A stretch of 64,000 bases of DNA from Strobilurus pachycystidiatus (GCA_019915135.1 JAHLMK010000005.1:2604001-2668000), one strand, 5' to 3'. Counted from the stretch's first letter, positions 46,504 through 58,897 are shown. Numbers and translations are program-made. Notes: generated by a model from the sequence alone, not told the origin.

Positions 46504-48797
46504 ATGACGAAATGCGTAGTTCCCTCCTTTGTTCTCCTGCTCCTTGCCGCGTCGGTCAATGCACAGATTACCGTCTACAAGCAGCGCCCACTGGCCGGCG
46601 CGACCTCCTCCAGCAGTGCCGATACATCCAGCTACACGGGCGCTGCCGCCTACAACCCGACCGTCCTTGATGCACCAGGTGTCCCCGACCCGTTGCCGTC
46701 CATGGCCTTCGGAATCCAGCTGCAGAATGGCGGCACGCAAGGAGTGTCGATTCCGCAAACTGGCTCGTTCTTTGGTTTCTCCATAGAAATGTCCGTGGTG
46801 AACCAAGCTCGTGAGTGTGATTTCCCCGCCAATTATCACTCTAATTCGATGGTTTTAGTCGGCAAAAATTCATCCTTCATAGCCGTTCCTTTCCTGAACC
46901 TCATGGCGAATATACAGCAGCGCGCCGGCCAAGTCATGATTCGGGTCGGCGGAAACACCCAAGAAACGGCCAAGCTTGTTGACAGCCTACCAAACGGCAA
47001 GATGATTGAGAAAGAGGTCGATGACGTCTCGAATCCTGTGCGCTAGCTTGCATTCTTTCGAGTCTGCGATTCCTTTACATTTGGTTAGACGAACACGCCG
47101 CCTTTGGACTACACAACCGATTTGTTTACTCTTCTGAAAGGCATCTCGGATCTTGTAAATGTTCGCTGGTTCCTTGGTGATTATTTCCTTTCTGTCCTTG
47201 CACGATAACTTACGCGATTCGTTAAGGTATACCTTTCTTCAACACAGCTCCCTTCGACCTGTCCATCGCCGAACAAGGTCAGGCAATTCTTGGCGACCGC
47301 CTAATCGGCCTTCAGGCGGGCAACGAACCAGATCTATACACACGCCACGGTCACAGAGGGGATGATTATACACCACAAAGTTACTCCGACGAGTTTGGAC
47401 AACTTGTCGCGGCTATGGCTGGGGACGAACATGATATCAACCGAAACATCCTCATCGGACCCAACCTCGCCAATGCCGACTGGCAGCCCTCGCAGGTCTG
47501 GGATACCGGCTTTGTTGATAACTATTCGGACAACCTCGCCTATCTCTCTGTCGAACGATACCCAACTGACAATTGTTTCGCGCAATTCGGCACAGGCACA
47601 TACCGCGACCCTCAGGATATGTTCTCGACGTATCTCAATCACACTGCTGGACAAAGCCTTGCGAGCCAATATCTTGACTCTACCGGGTACGCCCAGTCGA
47701 AGGGCAAAGGTCTCCTGATGTTCGAGACCAACACGGCCTCCTGCGGTGGTTTCGCCGGCATCAGTGACTCGTTTGGTGCGGCGTTGTGGGCATTGGACTA
47801 TTCCATGCAGCTGGCGTACTCCAACTTCTCCGGAGCTCTTTTCCACGTCGGTGGTCAAAGTGTGTTCTATAACGTAAGTGTCCTTCGCTCGCGCAACACC
47901 AATACTCGAAGCTGATACTTCCCATAGCCTTTCACTCGTGCGTCTATTCTTCCAACGAATACCTGACAAAGTACTCACATATCATCATCTCTAGCACCGC
48001 CAACGAACCAATCGACCTTCCACCAATGGACCATCGGCCCAATCTATTACGCTGCCTTGATCATGGCTGAAACGCTTGGAGCATCGAACACGTCGCAAAT
48101 TTTGGATCTTAACGCTAATGGGGCGAATATCTACACGCCGGCCTACGCGATATACGAAAATGGCAATCCGACGCGAGTGGCTCTTTTCAACTATATCACG
48201 GATCCAAGTGGTGCCAGTACATACACGGCGTCGATAGCAATCGGCGGAGGCGAGACTGGACAGGCGAATGGCAGCCCAGCTTCGGTACGAGTCAAGTAAG
48301 CTTCTTGCGTGAGATCGTGACTTGCCGCGTTTGGAATCTGATTGGAGTCTTCTTCTAGATACCTCTCTGCCTCTTCTGTATCGCAGAAGAGCAACTTCAA
48401 GTGGGCGGGGCAGACATTTGGAGGGATCTTCGAGAGCGACGGTCGTCTGATGGGCGACGAGGATGTGCAGACCGTGAGCTGCGACCAGACGAACAACGTC
48501 TGCAGCGTGACCGTCCCCGCTCCCGGGTTTGCGTTGGTGTTCCTTTCGGACGACGCTCAGACGGAGAACGACGGGGTGCCGTCGACGACGTTCGCTACGA
48601 CGGCGTACACGAAGCTGACGAATACGGTGACAGTGGACCAGGCGGTGTTGGCGACGAGTAACGGGCATAGCGGGTGGGATGCGTCGAAGATGAGCAGTAC
48701 GAGTAAGGGGAGTCAGAATGGCGCTATGGGAGTGCATGTTGGGGTCGGACTGGTAGCTGGGGTGACTGTGATATGCATGTTTGCATTGTGGGCTTGA
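46504..48797 (+). CDS. Glycoside hydrolase family 79 (beta-glucuronidase/heparanase-like)
   Basis: Seven exons: 46504-46810, 46859-47037, 47089-47176, 47227-47873, 47928-47937, 47995-48295 and 48359-48797; 656 residues. Exon 5 is only 10 nt (PFT plus one base). A signal peptide (MTKCVVPSFVLLLLAASVNA) opens the protein. The catalytic barrel shows SFFGFSIEMSVVNQ, RVGGNTQET, the acid/base Glu in AGNEPDLYTRHGH (about residue 224) and the nucleophile Glu in MFETNTASCGG (about 357). A beta-sandwich domain follows (about 400-590). The end is a Ser/Thr-rich linker and a hydrophobic tail (VGVGLVAGVTVICMFALW), suggesting GPI anchoring or a membrane stop. GH79 enzymes release glucuronic acid from glycans such as arabinogalactan side chains; the exact substrate here is unknown. 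Confidence 0.9.
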
Positions 48798-49155
48798 GAT
48801 ACGGATTTTTTGCATTAACACTTCAACTCGGACTAGACATGGACCTTGAACCATTTTTCACCTATAACTTTACATTGGTTCCAGCCCATATATACATACT
48901 CAGCAGCGACATATGTTACAGTAGTACTGGGTGAATTCTTGTGTGACTGGATAGTAGCTCATTAGTAAGATAGGTCTCAAGACATCTGGAGACAGGGTCT
49001 CGAGACAATTTTCCAAGATCAAGTTTGGTTGTTTCCCATTCGCATTTTTGTCACCAAGGCTTCAGCCTGCTTCCACAAAAGATAGGCAGGTGGAATTGAG
49101 GCATGATGCACTGTATCGTCAGGGTTGACTGTGGCTTCACCATCTAAACGTGAAT
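48798..49155. other. Short convergent intergenic region
   Basis: 3' flanks of the GH79 gene and the unknown gene on the other strand. Nothing else is seen. Confidence 0.5.
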
Positions 49156-50018
49156 CTAGTCGGTTGTTGAACTATGAGGTGATGTGGAAGCGTGCGTACA
49201 TGACTCCTCTGAGTCTATCCCTCCTGAGACACCAAAGACTTCTCTGGAAAGGGTGTCTACAAAGTCTGCCTCGGGGTTATGGTGAGACGGCAACCAACTC
49301 AAAGGCCCAGGTGTGTTGTAGTCTGTCTCTGGACCATCCAGCAAGTCTCGCAGCATATCGGATGGTATGTCCATGGCTTGCAATTCCGTGTGCTCATGGT
49401 CATCAACCGGAAAAGGAACGTCGGATATCATGGTGTCTGGGTTGCAGCCTTCGGGTGTAGACTCGTGTCTTCTGATGTCAATGTCGAGATCTGGCATCGG
49501 TGCAACCAATGGCCTGAGATTTGGGGGTAGCAAGTCCACAAATGGAGACAATTGAAAGTGGATTGGTGAGGATGGAGCGTTGGTGTATGAAGTTTCTGGC
49601 TGGCCAGCTGTTTGCTCGAAGGCCCGGGCATCCACATTGAGAATGGGAGAGCTCACCTGTACTGGGATGTCTGCAGGACCTGCACACGTACGGCCGTGAA
49701 AACGGCGGATGCCATGCATACATAGCAACACTCACCTAGTCGTTGAGGACGTGAGGGTCGGCCCCGCCTGTTCATCGTCGAGAAGTTACTCTGGGTCAGT
49801 TGGACCGCAATCCGGTGGTCAAAACTGGATTGCAGCTGTCTGGCGACGATGTGAGTACCAGGCGTGATAACACCGGGATGTAGAGATCTTACTGTTGCAT
49901 TGTAGGTCTCCTGGAACTTTGTCAGAAGAGTAGTAGTCAACTGCCACTTCAACGGTACAAACCTCCTGAGGCTTTTCGGACTCGGACCGTGTTTGCAATT
50001 TTTCTTGACGGGAGCCAT
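49156..50018 (-). CDS. Unknown two-exon gene, 268 aa
   Basis: Exons 50018-49736 and 49679-49156 join in phase across a 56-nt intron (GTGAGT/GTGCAG). The N-terminal 95 residues are basic (MAPVKKNCKHGPSPKSLRRF; NRRGRPSRPQR, an AT-hook-like GRP core) with a helical TTLLTKFQETYNATVRSL segment. The C-terminal half is acidic and Pro/Ser rich (PMPDLDIDIRRHES, SEESCTHASTSPHSSTTD). A basic DNA-binding-like start with an acidic tail would fit a regulator, but this is only an impression. No family is recognised. Confidence 0.55.
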
Positions 50019-50974
50019 CGTTGTGGGGGAGGAATGAGCAGAGAAGGGAAGTGCTCTGTATATGTGCTGCCTTTCAACGGGCTCTCACGCCCAAACCTTA
50101 CCTGGCAGATGCGCGGGAGTCCCCGGCAATGCCAGTCTCGGATCCTCACCTAAGTCTTTGTTACTCACTGCTCGAGGAGTAGAGCTATCTCAGAAGATCA
50201 CCCAGGTCTTCTCACATGAAATCTCTCATCTTATAACTCAAGGAGCGGAGCGAGACCGAATCAGTGGGGGACCTATCCGACGCTTCTTTTGATGCACTCG
50301 TCGAGGGGGCAACACATTGTCGGTGAGCTATTTGTGCAGTTCACTGACTCAGTCATTGGACTTCCAGGCAGAGCAGAATCACCCATCGAGTTGGATGGAC
50401 ACGTTCAGTAGGTTACAGATAGCAGGTCGGCAGATGAGCCCGGTGATCGCGACTGTTACTTCCAAGGGTGTGACGACTCTCGTCTGTACATACCCTCTCA
50501 GCCTTACCATCTGCTCTTCCAGCCCAAAGTCCAAGAGCTACTGGTGTTGCTACTAGTAGATTGAAATGTCAATGTAAAGCACAACACAAGAAAAAGCCCT
50601 TGCAGCTTCCTGTGGCATTCAGCAACAACAGATGTCGGGTATGTATATACCATATGCCTTCCTGAAAGTCGGAGCATCTCCATTTCATTCCAGCTTCTTT
50701 CAAGACTCGGGTGATTTTTTGGATGTTGTCGAGCCGGTGTGAGTTCAAAGAACGCCTACTCGCTTACCTCAGGTGACGGATGACCCTCGACACCTAGGTC
50801 TTACATCTATACGAGGTTGTCTTTGCTTTCTCAGAGCCGTACAAGACTCATTGTCTGAACCGTGCCGGGCCGACATTCCACCCACGGATTAACTCCACAC
50901 CCAACCCCACCCCCGGAAGATCGTTAAATGGGGGAGACAACTTCAAGCTTCCGGGAACGCTCCCTCCTTCCACA
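50019..50974. other. Intergenic, promoter side of two divergent genes
   Basis: It lies between the unknown gene and the dehydroquinase gene. Short plus-strand frames (50062-50292, 50317-50556) have no support. The sequence directly before 50975 should hold the dehydroquinase promoter; no TATA is obvious. Confidence 0.4.
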
Positions 50975-51555
50975 ATGTCGCAATTTCCCGCGAACATCCT
51001 TCTCATCAACGGGCCCAACCTCAACCTCTTAGGCACGCGCGAGCCGCACATCTACGGGTACGAGACGCTGGTGGACGTCGTCGCATCGGCCAAGTCGATC
51101 GCAGAGAAACATGGGGCGACTCTTGCGGACTTTCAGAGCAACCATGAGGGCGCGATCGTGGATCGTATCCAGCAGGCGAGGGTGGAGGGCGTTACGGCGA
51201 TAGTCATCAACGCTGGTGAGTCTTTCGCATTGATAGAAAACATCATCGGCTGATGGTGATGGAATGGAAGGCGCGTACACGCATACAAGTGTAGCGATCC
51301 GTGATGCGCTCACTGGGGTGGATATACCGTTTTTGGAGCTGCATGTTTCGAATGTGCATGCGAGGGAGCAGTTCCGGCACCATTCGTATCTGTCGGACAA
51401 GGCGACGTCGATTATTGCTGGGTTTGGTGTGAAGGGCTACGGTAAGCTCGGCGACAATCCTGTCGTTGAGTCCAGACTTCACTGTTGACGCGTTTGCAGA
51501 CTATGCCGTTGACTTTGTTGCGACTAGTTCAAAATTCAGGAAGGAGAAGAAGTAA
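50975..51555 (+). CDS. Type II 3-dehydroquinate dehydratase
   Basis: Exons 50975-51215, 51271-51441 and 51500-51555, in phase; 155 residues, the normal length for this class. Family motifs in order: [20 protein letters not shown] (catalytic Tyr), [29 protein letters not shown] (catalytic His in the AYTHTS loop), [14 protein letters not shown] and IAGFGVKGY. The enzyme interconverts 3-dehydroquinate and 3-dehydroshikimate. In fungi the biosynthetic activity sits in the pentafunctional AROM protein, and the separate type II enzyme (QA-2/QUTE) serves quinate catabolism, so a catabolic role is expected. A shikimate/quinate dehydrogenase-like gene follows 304 bp downstream on the same strand. Confidence 0.92.
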
Positions 51556-51859
51556 ATAATAATGTACATGGCAGGAGAATGAAGAGAAGATCTAAAAACT
51601 CCGGCCTCTGATGGCCCCGACGTAAGCATCTTTGACTCTGACCACGACGACAATATGGACACCTCTGCTTCAAGTGCGTCGCCGAGGCCAACCACCACCC
51701 CAACAACGCTGAACGCGGCCCAGCCCAAGGCTATGGGCATCAGTGGCAGGCGCCGTAATCTTGATCGCGTCTGTCCACTTGAATTCGAGCCGGATAAACT
51801 TTCTTCCGCACTTTATACCAGCTACCCCATGGCCTCCCCACTCTATCTGCCCCGCCACC
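51556..51859 (+). promoter_or_regulatory. 304 bp region between dehydroquinase and dehydrogenase genes
   Basis: No frame is supported. It must hold the terminator of one gene and the promoter of the next. The proximity suggests coordinated control, but I see no recognisable operator. Confidence 0.35.
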
Positions 51860-53101
51860 ATGTCCTCCTCGCGCGCTGCCCCACTGAACAAGAAATTCCA
51901 TCTCTTTGGCTACCCAGTAGCCCACTCCGCGAGCCCGGCGTTCCAAAACTGCTGTTTTGAAGGGCTACAGTCCGGCAATCAGTTTTCGACATGGTCGACG
52001 AGCAAAGTCACCGAGGAGGTGCTCGAGACGATCAAGAGCGATGAGCTCGGCGGTGCTGCGTGCGTTTATCTGTTCTGTATCTCTCGATTCGGACTCATGG
52101 TGATTCAGAGTGACAATGCCAATCAAGGCTGCAATCATACCTTTTCTCGACGAAGTGTCCCCCGAATCCAAGATCACTGACGCCTGCAACACCATCGTCA
52201 AGGTGAAGACAGATACCGGCTACAAGCTCGTTGGACAGAACACCGACAGTGAGCCGTCTTTGCTGCATGTTCACGACCTTGTCTCACGTCCCCTAGTCCT
52301 CGGCGTACGAAACTCCATTCTTAACGCAGTCCGTTGGCAATATCCAAACATAAACATCTCCTCCGAAGCATCGTACCCTGCATCCATAGATGGCGCTGGT
52401 CTGGTCATCGGCGGCGGCGCAACAACGCGTTCGGCGGCACATGCTCTCACCATCCTTGGACTTTCACCGATCTTCCTCATCAATCGCGATCCAGCCGAAG
52501 TCAAATTCGTTCAAGACGCGATGCCCCATCTGAAGGGCAGCTTGATACATTTACGATCCCCGGATGATGTCGAGGAGTACTTGGTCGGCGAAGGCAAGCC
52601 TAAGCTGTTGATGGCGGTTGGCGCTATACGTGAGTAGTCGCGGTCGCTGTCCGATTTCTAGCGACGATCTAGCTAACAACACACCTAGCTGCTATCGCAC
52701 CGAAGACATACGCAGAGCGAATGGTCTACACCACCGTCATGTCCCTCCTCACAATACCCTATGAGCCCCCAACTGGCGAGTCAGGGCTCCCTGTCCCCAC
52801 CAAGCGAATCTTCCTCGAGATGCCATACAAACCCCGCCGCACCCCCATGCTCCAGATTGTCGAAGCCATGGGCTGGCACGGACTTGGTGGTGTGCAGGCC
52901 ATGATCGAGCAGGGCCTCGCGCAACAGCGCATGTGGTACTCGGGCATTGCTACGATTGAAGCGGGCAGCGATGCTTCGATCCTTGGTCCCGAGGTGGAGG
53001 CGGTTGCTCGTAAGCTTGTTGACGAGATGCCGGACGTGGTCGTTACCGTTATGGAGGTAGACAGGGCAGCGGGCAAGGAGGCGGCGGTCCTCAAGACATA
53101 A
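51860..53101 (+). CDS. Shikimate/quinate dehydrogenase-like protein
   Basis: Exons 51860-52059, 52109-52248, 52297-52629 and 52689-53101, all in phase; 361 residues. Start chosen at GCCACCATG. The substrate domain has HLFGYPVAHSASPAFQN, VTMPIKAAIIPFLDEV (catalytic Lys) and DACNTIVKV with GQNTD. The nucleotide-binding fold has LVIGGGATTRSAAHALTILG (about residues 149-168) and FLINRDPAEV; the Arg after Asn suggests NADP preference if the site works as in bacterial AroE. The C-terminal GLGGVQAMIEQGLAQQRMW is typical. It could be the quinate/shikimate dehydrogenase of the quinate pathway (QA-3/QUTB) or a QUTR-like regulator derived from it; size and intact motifs favour the enzyme. Confidence 0.85.
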
Positions 53102-53919
53102 TGTTAGAATATCAGGAATGCAATTGTACCGTTACCACCGAGCAGGCATTCAATGCACAATCCTCCATCCTATGGGAATGCGAAGCCCAAAGCATGCTGT
53201 GTTCACATACTGAACGTCGGCGCGCGTACAAGGCGGTTGTCCGAAAAAGGTCGTGTAGCACGTGGCTGGCTTTTCCACGAAGCGTTCACCTCAACTCTTG
53301 AGTCTTGACTGTCCCTAATTCCAGTAAGGATACCTGCACATCTGCCCAATCCAGACTTCTGAAACACAGGCAATGGGAGGCGTCTCGTTTTGGAAGATCG
53401 TGTAGAGCCTCAAAAATTAGTTCCAACGCCCTTCTCTGGTGTCAGTGATAAGTAATTGATCGATGTTATCTCACACGTCTCTCAAAATGTATAGAATGGC
53501 TTGCTTGTAGCAACCCAAAAACTGCATTCCGCTCGAGGAACACCAGATACAAGGAATTGCGCCACGTACCCGGCGTGGTCGCTACGCACGGTCCCGATGG
53601 TCCGAATTCCAAATTCGCCACTGTTACCCTACAGCAAAAATACTACCAAACAATCTGGACCCTTGCTCAAAGACCTCCTTCCATACCGGGCTAGAAACCG
53701 AATTGCTTCGCCACTCCCCAAATACGCGCTATATACGGCTATGTCGTCTGTTTGGTTCTCAATTGCTTTTCGTCGGGGGTCGTATATAACCTCTGGGATT
53801 TCAGAATGACATTCTCAGCTCCCTGCCCAGTACTCCCCGCTCTCGAGAACTATCCCGTCCTCCTCCTCCTCCTCCGCTTTTTGAAGCACATACACAGAAC
53901 TTCCTTCCGATAGCATAGG
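53102..53919. other. Intergenic, upstream of the C2H2 factor
   Basis: No gene supported. A plus frame at 53501-53809 lacks coding character. Confidence 0.4.
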
Positions 53920-55022
53920 ATGATGATGCGCGTGGTAAGTCCTGATCCCGCCTCCCGCGTCTTACCCTTTTGGGCTGCGCTCCCTCTATTGTTCTCGTCG
54001 GTGGCATCGTTGCTGACATAACGTCTCCTTTGTTTCTTAGACCTGCCCTCAGTGCCCTCGTACCTTCGCCCGCAAGCATGAGCTTACACGCCACTTGGAT
54101 ACACATAATGAGGCGACCAAGAGGTATGCTCGTCTCTTCGCACTCTATCTATGAGAATTAGTGTCTAAGTCATCGCCTTCCCAGTCGCTTCACCTGTCCT
54201 CACGCTAAAGATGGCTGCGAATACACAACCCGTCAGCAAGTTAATATGCGTGCGCATGTTTCCTCCGTGTACGCTTTCCTCATCAGTTTCACAATACAGT
54301 CTTGTCTGACCCGCGAACTTAGGCACGAACATAAGAAGTGGCAGTGTGACCACTGCGAGCAGGAGACGTCGACATACTCTGCACTCATCCGGCACCGCCA
54401 GCGCAAGCATGGATACGCGAAGCGTACTCGCCTGGATACCGAAGCCACTAGCAGTGGCAAGATCACCAAGCGCCGCCTTTACAAATCACGCGCCCAACTT
54501 TCCATCGCGCCGTCTTCTCCCAGCTCATCAGACCACTCTGACTTCGCTGGTAGCCCCGCTGCTACGATGTCGAGTCCCGCCACCTCCATAGCTGAGTCTC
54601 TCAAAGACGAGTTGGACGTCTTCTACCCCGTCGGGATGATACAGAGCCCCATCCCTACTAGACAGCTCAATTTCGCCGTTGAGACGCCATTTGACTCCGT
54701 GTGCATGGGCATGGACGTGGACTTTGACTGGGCCCGCTGGGCGGACGAGCAAGATATCTCTCCCGTTGAGCTGCCCGACCCGCTGGCGCACATCACCGGC
54801 GTCGATGTCCCTGCCTTTGATTTTGAACAGGAGTTCAGACGCGTGAACGCGGAGTTGTTCACTCCTCCTTCACCTCCGAGTCTTTGTGGCCTGCGGATCT
54901 CAAACAACACTCCCCCTCCATCGTCGCCTCTGATGGACTTTGCCTACTTGGACGTGTCTTCGCAGCCGTTCATCCCCGCTCCTCAGTGGGAGACGATCAA
55001 CTTCTTCGAAATTTTGTCTTGA
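53920..55022 (+). CDS. C2H2 zinc-finger transcription factor, 293 aa
   Basis: Exons 53920-53934, 54041-54123, 54185-54268 and 54323-55022. Exon 1 encodes only MMMRV. Three fingers are built across the splices: CPQCPRTFARKHELTRHLDTH (C-x2-C-x12-H-x3-H); a second with CPHAKDGC and RAHVSSVH (C-x6-C-x12-H-x4-H), whose last His exists only if the 54-nt intron 54269-54322 is removed; and CDHCEQETSTYSALIRHRQRKH-type (C-x2-C-x12-H-x4-H). A basic stretch (KITKRRLYKSR) follows as a likely nuclear signal. The acidic C-terminus, rich in Asp, Ser and Pro (DVDFDWARWADEQDISP), looks like an activation region. The target is unknown. It lies downstream of the quinate-type genes but on its own promoter. Confidence 0.82.
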
Positions 55023-55524
55023 GGCCTCAGGTCCAGGACGTCTTGTACATACTTATTCTCAACTGTACTTTATCACGGACTGTCGCGTGTGTTTTTGTAG
55101 CATAGATTTCTCGTTCGGTTTATAAATTGCTTCGGAGGAAGCCATTGTGCTCCTCTCTTCCTGTTACCTTTGTGTGATGCAAGCCTTCTCAACAGACAAG
55201 TTGCGCGCCCGTATCATATTCCCTAAAGGTGTAGCAATTAAAGACGCGTAATGGCTCATTCCACGAATTTTCAGTTGCACTACGAGGGCACAACAAAGGT
55301 ACCGTAGATGGGGACGTGGTACCGTGGGGACCGTGGCCGTGGTCGTAAACCTACGGTCAGGGTAGAATCGCATGGCCCACCCTACAAGATGATACAATCA
55401 TGACGATACAGTATTTAGGCTTCTCCTTGAAAATCTACATGAAATCTGTTGTCTCGGTGAACATGCTCCAATCGTTCCACCTGATCGCTTTCAGGATCGA
55501 ACTGAGCTTTAAGGAAAGAAGAAC
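55023..55524. other. Convergent intergenic region
   Basis: 3' flanks of the C2H2 and Zn2Cys6 genes. Nothing further is seen. Confidence 0.5.
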
Positions 55525-58210
55525 TCACTGTTGCCCACTAGACTCGGATGTACCACCCTGTGTTCCGTTCGCCCACATAGTCACCGAGTCATCCTCGAAA
55601 AGTGACATGTCGATTTGAACCGGCGCTTGTGGCCACTGCGCCACAACAGGTTCCTCATAGGGCCGCAGGCCAAAGAGTGTTGCGTCCAGTGCGGCAAGGT
55701 CTGGTGGTTGACTTGGTTGTGCTGCCGAATCGTCGGAATTGAGCATGTAGCCCGAAATTGGATGAATCGACGCCGTGTCCCAAGACGAATAGCCCTGATA
55801 AGATTGTGGGGGAAGGCCGGCAAGAGTGGCTAATGTATGTCTGGTAAAGTGGATTAGTAGCGAAACAGATTACTACTGTTTGCCATCGACTTACACTAGT
55901 TGTCCAGAAACACTATATCTGCGGATGCCTTAGATATGGCTTCACTTTGCAAGTACAAGTACGTACCTGCCCTCGGTCGTGCGCAAGATGTTCAGAAGTC
56001 GACATAAGTCGACAGTATCTCGTCGATGTGCTGTAACATCTGGATTCAACTTTCGTCGTCTCCTGATATTCATAACAAGAATGATGCCGGCTGAATACGC
56101 AACTTTCTAAGATACAACGTTGTTAACGGCGGATCGACACCGTTCGCAACACGTACATTGACGGCAGCAAACATGGACATCGGGTATTTCTGGGTCGATA
56201 TCTCAAAGATTCTGCTCGCGGATCGCGCAGCATGAGTACAAATGGCCAACGACGGAAGAGACTGCCTCGTCGGTTTGTGTACGAATGCGCGATGAAAGTG
56301 TATCTGGGCACCATAGTAACCCAGGTAAAGCATGGCCGAGGAATGGAAGAAAGGATTACAAGTAAGTGTTGGGTCCCAGCGTACTACATGTGGTGCTCGG
56401 ACGTTAGCTCTTCAACAAACTGAACAGTGAACTTTTTCGTACGATGACTGGGTATGCTTTCGAACCAATTATTGAGCATCGAGTCCAGGAGGGATATATT
56501 ATTGTCATATGCCGCGTTTCGACAGAGTCCGGCAGCCTGTTTCGATTTCTTGGTCCCAAAGAGTGTCTGGACAGCAACTGATATGATTTGCGCAAGCTTG
56601 ATCTGGTGTATCAGCGTTGCTGCATGCGAAGGACGACCGTAAGGCTGCTTGAAAGTGGTGGCAGGGTCCCCGGTCTCCCAAAACTCGTTGTCACAATCGA
56701 GAGGGAGCTCAACGTCGTAACTGTTCGAGACTGTTGAGTGTCTGAAAAAAAACCGACTGGGCCACTCACTCCTCTTCTCGTATGCTCAATGGGCGTCCAC
56801 AGGATAGACTTACGTGACGGTCGATTATATAGCAACACCAAAAGGCGCGCTTCTTCAGTTCTATCGCCCTTGTTGGTGAGGCGGGAATATGTCGATGATA
56901 TCCGAGCTCGATAGCGTAACGAAACCCAAGACCTAGAATAGGCCAACCAGCTTGGGGTGATGAAGAGCTCAAAAGATACGCTGCTGCCAGCTGGAGGCAG
57001 TATTACAAAAAGGGATTCGACGTATATGACAACTCACGCAACAAGCCTGGACATTATATAAGGACGGACGGCCGAAGGGTTCGCAGGTGGTTACTCCTGA
57101 CTGTTCGTAGTATTTCCACCCAGCTGAATGGCGAGAAACTCCATCCAGTAGAACCCGAGGGTCGTCAGAGACACGGGAAGCAAGAGCGCACACCATGAGT
57201 ACGACGGAGCCAAAGCTGCCATCAATGTGATGCAACCCAGAGGCGACATCGCGTCGGAACGAAAGCCAATGGAGAAGATCGGGACAGCCAACGTGGTGTT
57301 CATCGTATAAGCTGAGGAGGCTTTCCAGCAGACTGTCTTCCGGAAACAAGATATGGGATCGTGCCGTTGCACGCTCCCACTAAAATCAATTTTAGAGACC
57401 GAACACACGTGTAAGCAAAGAAGTAGACATACAGGGTGCTGGGTCCACTTCCTGCCACTCATCAAATTACCGTCGAGAGCTTCACCGTCCATCATCTTGC
57501 GCAGGAAATGTATGTTGCTCGAAGGTCCAAAGTATTTCTCACTCGGTCCTGTGAGCGAGGATCCCTGCAGGGCGTACAACATATCCAGATACTCCGCATC
57601 GGATTCATCCTCCTCTTGGCCTTGCACGGGAGCTTGAACTGGCGATGGTGTCAACTGTAGATGAGACCCCGATGGAGCTTTGCTGTCAAAGTTCAGTCAG
57701 AGGCAAAGTCTAAGCGATATGGCATACCGAGCCTTCCTGAGAGCCTCCTCAAGTTCCTGGACGCGTCGTCGAAGGTTTGAGACCTCGGTCGAGCTAGCCC
57801 AGCCATTGTAAGTGCGATTCGCAGAGATTACTGGGTAGAATGGTACGCACTAATTCTTCACACCACGTTTCTGGGAGAGCAGTTAGATGCAAAACACGAG
57901 AAAAAATCCGAAGGACGCGCCTTAGGGACAATGTCGTGCGTACATCGTTCTGCGTTCTGGGTGCAATTCGTGCATGTACCGTTTGTCGTCTGACTATCGC
58001 CTGTACGCCGGGCTCAATATAAGACACCGAAAGGAGAGGTCATAAACCGACATTTCACTAATCAAACGCACGTAAGAAGTTTTGAGGATGGAGGGGGTTG
58101 CTACGCTATAGCGCACCTTTACGGGTTCTACAGAGATCGCAAGCATTAGGCAGCCTGCGAACCTTTTTCGCTGCTGGTCGGACTGTGTTTTCGAGCTCAG
58201 AGGATGACAT
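55525..58210 (-). CDS. Zn2Cys6 fungal-type transcription factor, 684 aa
   Basis: Thirteen exons: 58210-58117, 58057-58048, 57993-57917, 57870-57851, 57783-57728, 57682-57433, 57379-57038, 56990-56770, 56720-56443, 56383-56157, 56106-55967, 55918-55895 and 55840-55525. All joins are in phase. Cys24, 27, 34, 42, 45 and 52 form the binuclear zinc cluster (CDLCRTRKVKC, then CTNCTQNAERC). Cys34 comes from the 10-nt exon 2. A coiled coil (NLRRRVQELEEALRKA) follows for dimerisation. The fungal-specific regulatory domain spans exons 7-10 (AGWPILGLGFRYAIELGYHR, IIDRHVSLSCGRPLSIREED, DVELPLDCDNEFWETGDP). The tail is acidic, Gln/Pro rich. Exon sizes 94, 10, 20 and 56 recur in the tandem copy at 60 kb. 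Regulated genes are unknown. Confidence 0.85.
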
Positions 58211-58897
58211 TTGCTGTCCTGGTGGTAGGAAACGAACGTCACAATCCGGCATCGGAGCTATCAACGGGTGCTGACATCGAGAACACGACGCGATCGGCTC
58301 GGCACATCGGCACAACCCCCGTTTACTCAATCTTGCGCCACAGTGCAACTTTGGGCCTTTTTAAACCGCGCGACATATTACAATCATATTACTGTCAGAA
58401 GCGTTCTTAGAGTACTCACACTCAGAAAGATCCAACGGCATTGATCAATAGCCTCTTTTGTGCCCTGCAGGACTTGAGCGCCACCGTGACGGCTGGTCGC
58501 GAATGCCGTCAGCCGCCCTCAGTTACTCGAGCGGAAGTCACCAGTCAAGATCGGCCACTCAATGGCGTAAAATATGATAGCCGTACCACGTATTTCCCTG
58601 AACTACTAAGTTACTAAATCGATCCCCAAGTTGAAGATGGGAAATCTCAACTATTCTACCGTCAGTCCTGCGTAGAACGCTTCGTTCATGCGACATCAGG
58701 ACTCTTCACCAGTGACAGCTTTTTATACTACAATGATACACACCCAGTGTCGATGAATCTGAAGTCCGCCTTGCTCTTTCAGAGACATCTCTACACCGAA
58801 GTCATGTTCGGCCACTGCAATGGGCCCGTAAATATGTTCCAATGATCCCATCTGTCCTCTATCAGTTCCGAGTTTTCCGAGAAAGAATGAATCAGAC
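58211..58897. other. Upstream region of the Zn2Cys6 gene
   Basis: It separates the two tandem copies and presumably contains the promoter. The frame of exon 1 stays open upstream to about 58348 with another in-frame ATG, so a longer N-terminus is possible. Confidence 0.45.
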
